Shown here one piece after another: positions 45,901 through 47,943 of a stretch of DNA of 47,943 nucleotides. Numbering within the stretch: the stretch's first letter is position 1; each line of letters begins with the position of its first letter. The translations under genes were made by a program, and so were the position numbers. The notes under the pieces are model-generated. The model was not told the DNA's origin and did not search any database. It saw only the letters and a program-made list of their open reading frames with translations. Origin of the DNA: an uncultured Lachnospiraceae bacterium (GTDB lineage: Bacteria; Bacillota; Clostridia; Lachnospirales; Lachnospiraceae). The stretch is from assembly GCA_947625135.1 (NCBI GenBank), contig CANQNE010000019.1:1-47943 (forward strand), given 5' to 3'.

Positions 45901-47509
45901 GGCCAATATAGATGGTGGTGGAGGTCACGATCTCCTCCCGAATGGCATCAATGGGCGGGTTTGTTACCTGCGCAAACATCTGCTTAAAATAATTGAACAA
46001 CGGCTGCTTTGATTTGGACAGCACCGGCAGCGGCGTGTCGATACCCATTGCGCCGATCCCCTCTGCGCCGTCCCGCGCCATTGTCAGTATCGAGGTGCGG
46101 TAATCCTCATAACAGTAGCCAAAAGCCCGCTGCAGCTTTGACAGTTCCTCAGGGCTGTATTCCTGTACCCGTTTGTTGGGGATCCGCAGTTCCTTTAAGG
46201 TGAGCAGGTTCCGGTCAAGCCATTCGCCGTAAGGCTGACGGCCTGCATAATAATCCTTCAGTTCATCGTCGTTGATCACCCTGCCGGCTACAGTATCTAC
46301 CAGCAGCATCTTACCGGGATGCAGCCGTTCCTTCACCAGAATCTTTGTGGGATCCAGATCCAGCACCCCAACCTCAGAAGAGAGGATCAGGGTATCATCC
46401 TCCATAATCACATACCGGGAAGGGCGAAGGCCGTTCCGATCCAGCACCGCGCCGATCAGGTCGCCGTCGGAGAACAAAATGGAGGCCGGGCCATCCCACG
46501 GCTCCATCATCGTGGCATAATACTGATAAAAGTCTTTTCTTTTCTGACTCATGGTGAAGTTGTTGTCCCACGGCTCCGGGATGGTGATCATCACCGCCAA
46601 AGGCAGCTCCATACCGCTCATCAGCAGAAATTCCAGCGTATTGTCCAGCATGGCGGAGTCAGAACCGGAACCGTTCACGACCGGAAGAATCTTCAGAAAA
46701 TCCTTTTCCAGATATTCCGACTGCATCGTCTCTTCACGGGCAAGCATCTTATCCACATTTCCCCGGATCGTATTGATCTCGCCGTTATGTACGATATAGC
46801 GATTTGGATGCGCCCGCTCCCAGCTGGGATTGGTGTTGGTAGAAAACCGCGAGTGAACCGTTGCGATGGCGGATTCATAATCCTCCTGCTGAAGATCCAC
46901 AAAGAACTGGCGCAGCTGGTCCACAAGAAACATTCCTTTATATACGATGGTCCTGCTGGACAGGGAAACTACATAGGTATCGTCGTTACTCTGTTCAAAT
47001 TCTCTTCTTGCCACATAGAGCCGGCGATCAAACTCCAGACCCTTGTTGACATCCTTTGGCTTCTCGATGAAGCACTGCATAATGCAGGGCATACATTCCA
47101 GCGCCTTTGTGCCCAGCACCTCCGGATTGGTGGGAACCTGACGCCAGCCAAGGATCTCAAGCCCTTCCTTCTTGGAAATGATTTCAAACATTTTTTTCGC
47201 ACGGTTGCGCTTTAACTCCGACTGCGGGAAAAAGAACATTCCCACGCCATATTCTCTCTCACCGCCGAGGGTAATGCCGATCTCTTTTGCGACTCTGGTA
47301 AAAAATCTGTGAGAGATCTGCAGCAGGATCCCCACACCGTCGCCGGTTTTGCCTTCGGCATCCTTTCCTGCCCTGTGTTCAAGATTTTCAACGATCCTCA
47401 GCGCATTTTCCACGGTCTCATGGGTCTTGATGCCCTTAATATTGACGACTGCGCCAATACCACAGTTATCATGCTCGAACCGCGGATCATATAAGCCTTT
47501 ATTCTCCAT
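42962..47509 (-). CDS. gltB: Glutamate synthase large subunit
   Basis: GltB makes two glutamates from glutamine and 2-oxoglutarate. The 1515-residue protein starts MENKGLYDPRFEHDNCGIG; C16 should become the N-terminal nucleophile of the amidotransferase domain after propeptide removal. The central and FMN synthase domains follow, with AKPGEGGHLPG, LISGYDGGTGAAPRSS and the 3Fe-4S motif CNLDTCPVGVATQNP. The C-terminal beta-helix domain has GGRVVILGGTGKNFAAGMSG. The start at 47509 has GGAGG six bases upstream. A second in-frame ATG at 47560, with AGGAG seven bases upstream, would add 17 residues. A long structured leader precedes both. Confidence 0.95.
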   Translation of the reverse strand: MENKGLYDPRFEHDNCGIGAVVNIKGIKTHETVENALRIVENLEHRAGKDAEGKTGDGVGILLQISHRFFTRVAKEIGITLGGEREYGVGMFFFPQSELKRNRAKKMFEIISKKEGLEILGWRQVPTNPEVLGTKALECMPCIMQCFIEKPKDVNKGLEFDRRLYVARREFEQSNDDTYVVSLSSRTIVYKGMFLVDQLRQFFVDLQQEDYESAIATVHSRFSTNTNPSWERAHPNRYIVHNGEINTIRGNVDKMLAREETMQSEYLEKDFLKILPVVNGSGSDSAMLDNTLEFLLMSGMELPLAVMITIPEPWDNNFTMSQKRKDFYQYYATMMEPWDGPASILFSDGDLIGAVLDRNGLRPSRYVIMEDDTLILSSEVGVLDLDPTKILVKERLHPGKMLLVDTVAGRVINDDELKDYYAGRQPYGEWLDRNLLTLKELRIPNKRVQEYSPEELSKLQRAFGYCYEDYRTSILTMARDGAEGIGAMGIDTPLPVLSKSKQPLFNYFKQMFAQVTNPPIDAIREEIVTSTTIYIGRDGNLLEEHADNCHMLRINNPILTNTDMLKIKSMKKEGFQVQEIPIIYYKSTSLEKAIDRLYVEVDRAYAKGANIIILSDRGVDENHVPIPSLLAVSALQKYLIRTKKRTKLALVLESGEPREVHHFATLLGYGACAINPYLALDTIRELISMNMLDKDYYAAVEDYTNAVLHGIVKIASKMGISTIQSYQGSQIFESIGISKEVIDKYFTDTVCRIGGIDLEDIANDVDELHSKAFDPLGLDNDLTLDSIGRHKMRSGGEEHLYNPQTIHLLQQSTRRGDYALFKQYSAALHQETHVGNLRGLMDFKYPEKGIPIEEVEEVDSIVKRFKTGAMSYGSISKEAHEALAIAMNTLHGKSNSGEGGESLERLESAGKAVDRCSAIKQVASGRFGVTSRYLNSAVEIQIKMAQGAKPGEGGHLPGKKVYPWIAKTRHSTPGVGLISPPPHHDIYSIEDLAQLIYDLKNANKNARISVKLVSEAGVGTIAAGVAKAGAQVVLISGYDGGTGAAPRSSIHNAGLPWELGLAETHQTLLMNGLRNKVMIETDGKLMTGRDVAVAALLGAEEFGFATAPLVTLGCVMMRVCNLDTCPVGVATQNPELRKRFSGKPEYVINFMRFIAQELREYMAKLGMHTLDEMVGRTDLLCKRTDLTTTKAQKVDLSKILDNPYAKKQGEENKGMLFDPAQVYDFQLEKTLDERVLLKKLKTPLEKKQKKSIDIDVSNTDRAFGTIFGSEITKLHGDTLEEDTFTIKCRGAGGQSFGAFIPKGLTLELTGESNDYFGKGLSGGKLIVYPPKGVKYKEDENIIVGNVALYGATSGQAYINGVAGERFCVRNSGAIAVVEGVGDHGCEYMTGGRVVILGGTGKNFAAGMSGGIAYVLDEESSLYINLNKDMVSLEDVTDKYDIIELKNMIQDHVAYTNSKKGKAILDNFNKYLPKFKKIIPHDYARMQKNILKLEEKGLSGEQAAIEAFYEAIKEEA

Positions 47510-47512
47510 TTT

Positions 47513-47660
47513 ATCCTCCAATCCGGAGCGTTTATAAGACAGGTACAGAGAACCGCGCATACCGGTTCTCCTATGCCATCAATGGGATTTGGGACGCCCC
47601 GGCACAAATCCCGGTGCGGAAGAGCACTATCATGTTCTCCACGCAAAGACATTTGTCCTT
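47513..47660 (-). promoter_or_regulatory. Structured gltB leader with competing helices
   Basis: The roughly 150-nt leader contains stem-loops GTGC/GCAC (47614-47627), GGGATTTG/CAAATCCC (47584-47612) and GAGAACC/GGTTCTC (47548-47570). In the transcript GGAGAAC occurs twice (47634-47640 and 47565-47571) and both copies are complementary to the single GTTCTC (47548-47553). The second copy overlaps the AGGAG of the upstream start at 47560. So the two pairings exclude each other and could expose or hide that ribosome site. No T tract is present. I see no match to the T-box, glutamine or other riboswitch signatures I know. Confidence 0.5.
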
Positions 47661-47667
47661 TCTGCAT

Positions 47668-47696
47668 ACTATACTACTGTTTTCGTCATTTGTAAA
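47668..47696 (-). promoter_or_regulatory. Promoter of gltBD
   Basis: Minus-strand TTTACA, 17-bp spacer and TATAGT. The 100 bp upstream is very AT-rich and contains no other feature I can support. Confidence 0.75.
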
Positions 47697-47794
47697 CACT
47701 AACTTTTTGTTATATTGTCTGATAATTTGAATATTTATATTATTTATTATTATTGTCTGTCTTTTTATTTGTTGTTTCATTTATTTATATCTGA

Positions 47795-47868
47795 TTAAAA
47801 ACAATTTACTGTTTCAGAGACGTCATTTGGATATGAAAACTGCAGAAAGTTCATTCCGATCTGGCCAA
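47795..47868 (-). other. Open frame in the 3' exon next to the group II intron
   Basis: From the intron junction one minus-strand frame stays open for 23 codons to a TAA at 47795, reading GQIGMNFLQFSYPNDV and on to NCF. The other two frames stop early. This could be the 3' end of a gene split by the intron, or chance; the upstream exon lies outside the window. Confidence 0.25.
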
Positions 47869-47943
47869 ATCGAGTAGGGGGGATTAATTCTCCCCTCTCA
47901 CACCACCGTACGTGCCGTTCGGCATACGGCGGTTCAACATAAC
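47869..47943 (-). mobile_element. Group II intron, 3' end (domains V and VI), truncated by the window edge
   Basis: On the minus strand 47902-47933 folds as domain V: ACCGCCGTA pairs with TACGGTGGT, a two-base CG bulge follows, and TGCC/GGCA is closed by a GAAC loop. Domain VI follows (47869-47900): GAG and AGGGG pair with CCCCT and CTC, leaving a single unpaired A in CCTACTC as the expected branch point. The intron ends in CGAT at 47869. The reverse transcriptase ORF and domains I-IV lie beyond the window. Confidence 0.85.

Noticed and set aside
47513-47660. T-box or known glutamine riboswitch upstream of gltB
   Set aside because: No T-box AGGGTGGNACC element, no terminator, and no match to the glutamine aptamer signatures I know.

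Overview
The window looks like chromosomal DNA of an anaerobic gut-type member of the Clostridia, most probably Lachnospiraceae. The reasons are moderate GC with strong Gram-positive Shine-Dalgarno sites and sigma-A promoters, a class III fructose-1,6-bisphosphatase, a complete [FeFe]-hydrogenase maturation operon, BspA-type leucine-rich-repeat proteins ending in dockerins, and small membrane proteins of a kind I associate with that family. I cannot resolve the genus. All family calls come from reading the sequence; no search was run.

Layout. 94-3812 (minus) holds secG, rnr, smpB and a membrane-anchored TPR-like protein. 4005-8842 (minus) holds gpmI, thrC, a small membrane protein and eno. 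8990-10748 (minus) holds two tandem RimK-like ATP-grasp ligases. They are divergent from a plus-strand pair at 11019-14417, a GT-C type membrane glycosyltransferase-like protein and an ABC exporter. 14418-15054 is mostly non-coding, with a possible small membrane ORF and two strong hairpins. 15055-18181 (minus) is gap-pgk-tpiA. 18423-21111 (plus) is a GH105 hydrolase, an EamA transporter and a small conserved protein. 21108-23314 (minus) has a secreted dockerin protein, tRNA-Trp and an Fe-S aldo/keto reductase. 23413-27738 (plus) is the hydrogenase maturation operon (TM1266-type regulator, hydE, hydG, hydF), followed by SOS-type dinB. 29101-33147 (minus) has fbp, guaB and a small membrane protein. 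One plus-strand membrane-anchored protein follows at 33300. 34059-41361 (minus) has two LRR-dockerin proteins, groEL/groES and a glucosaminidase-dockerin protein. 41463-47509 (minus) is gltB-gltD. The right edge carries the 3' end (domains V and VI) of a group II intron.

How the genes work together. gap, pgk, tpiA, gpmI, eno and fbp cover lower glycolysis and gluconeogenesis in several separate transcription units. gltBD, thrC and guaB supply glutamate, threonine and GMP. HydE, HydG and HydF build the H-cluster of [FeFe] hydrogenase, used to dispose of fermentative electrons; no hydrogenase structural gene is in the window. Four secreted proteins carry dockerins and one of them also has an N-terminal cohesin-like module, which suggests a cell-surface assembly not obviously devoted to cellulose.

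The strongest candidate for something undescribed is the roughly 160-nt leader of the hydrogenase maturation operon (about 23448-23608). A consensus promoter is followed by a potential three-way-junction RNA. Its 10-12 bp closing helix is mutually exclusive with an intrinsic terminator placed just before the first gene. That is the architecture of a transcriptional riboswitch or protein-dependent attenuator, and I do not recognise it as a known class. A second structured leader, with competing pairings and two in-frame starts, precedes gltB.
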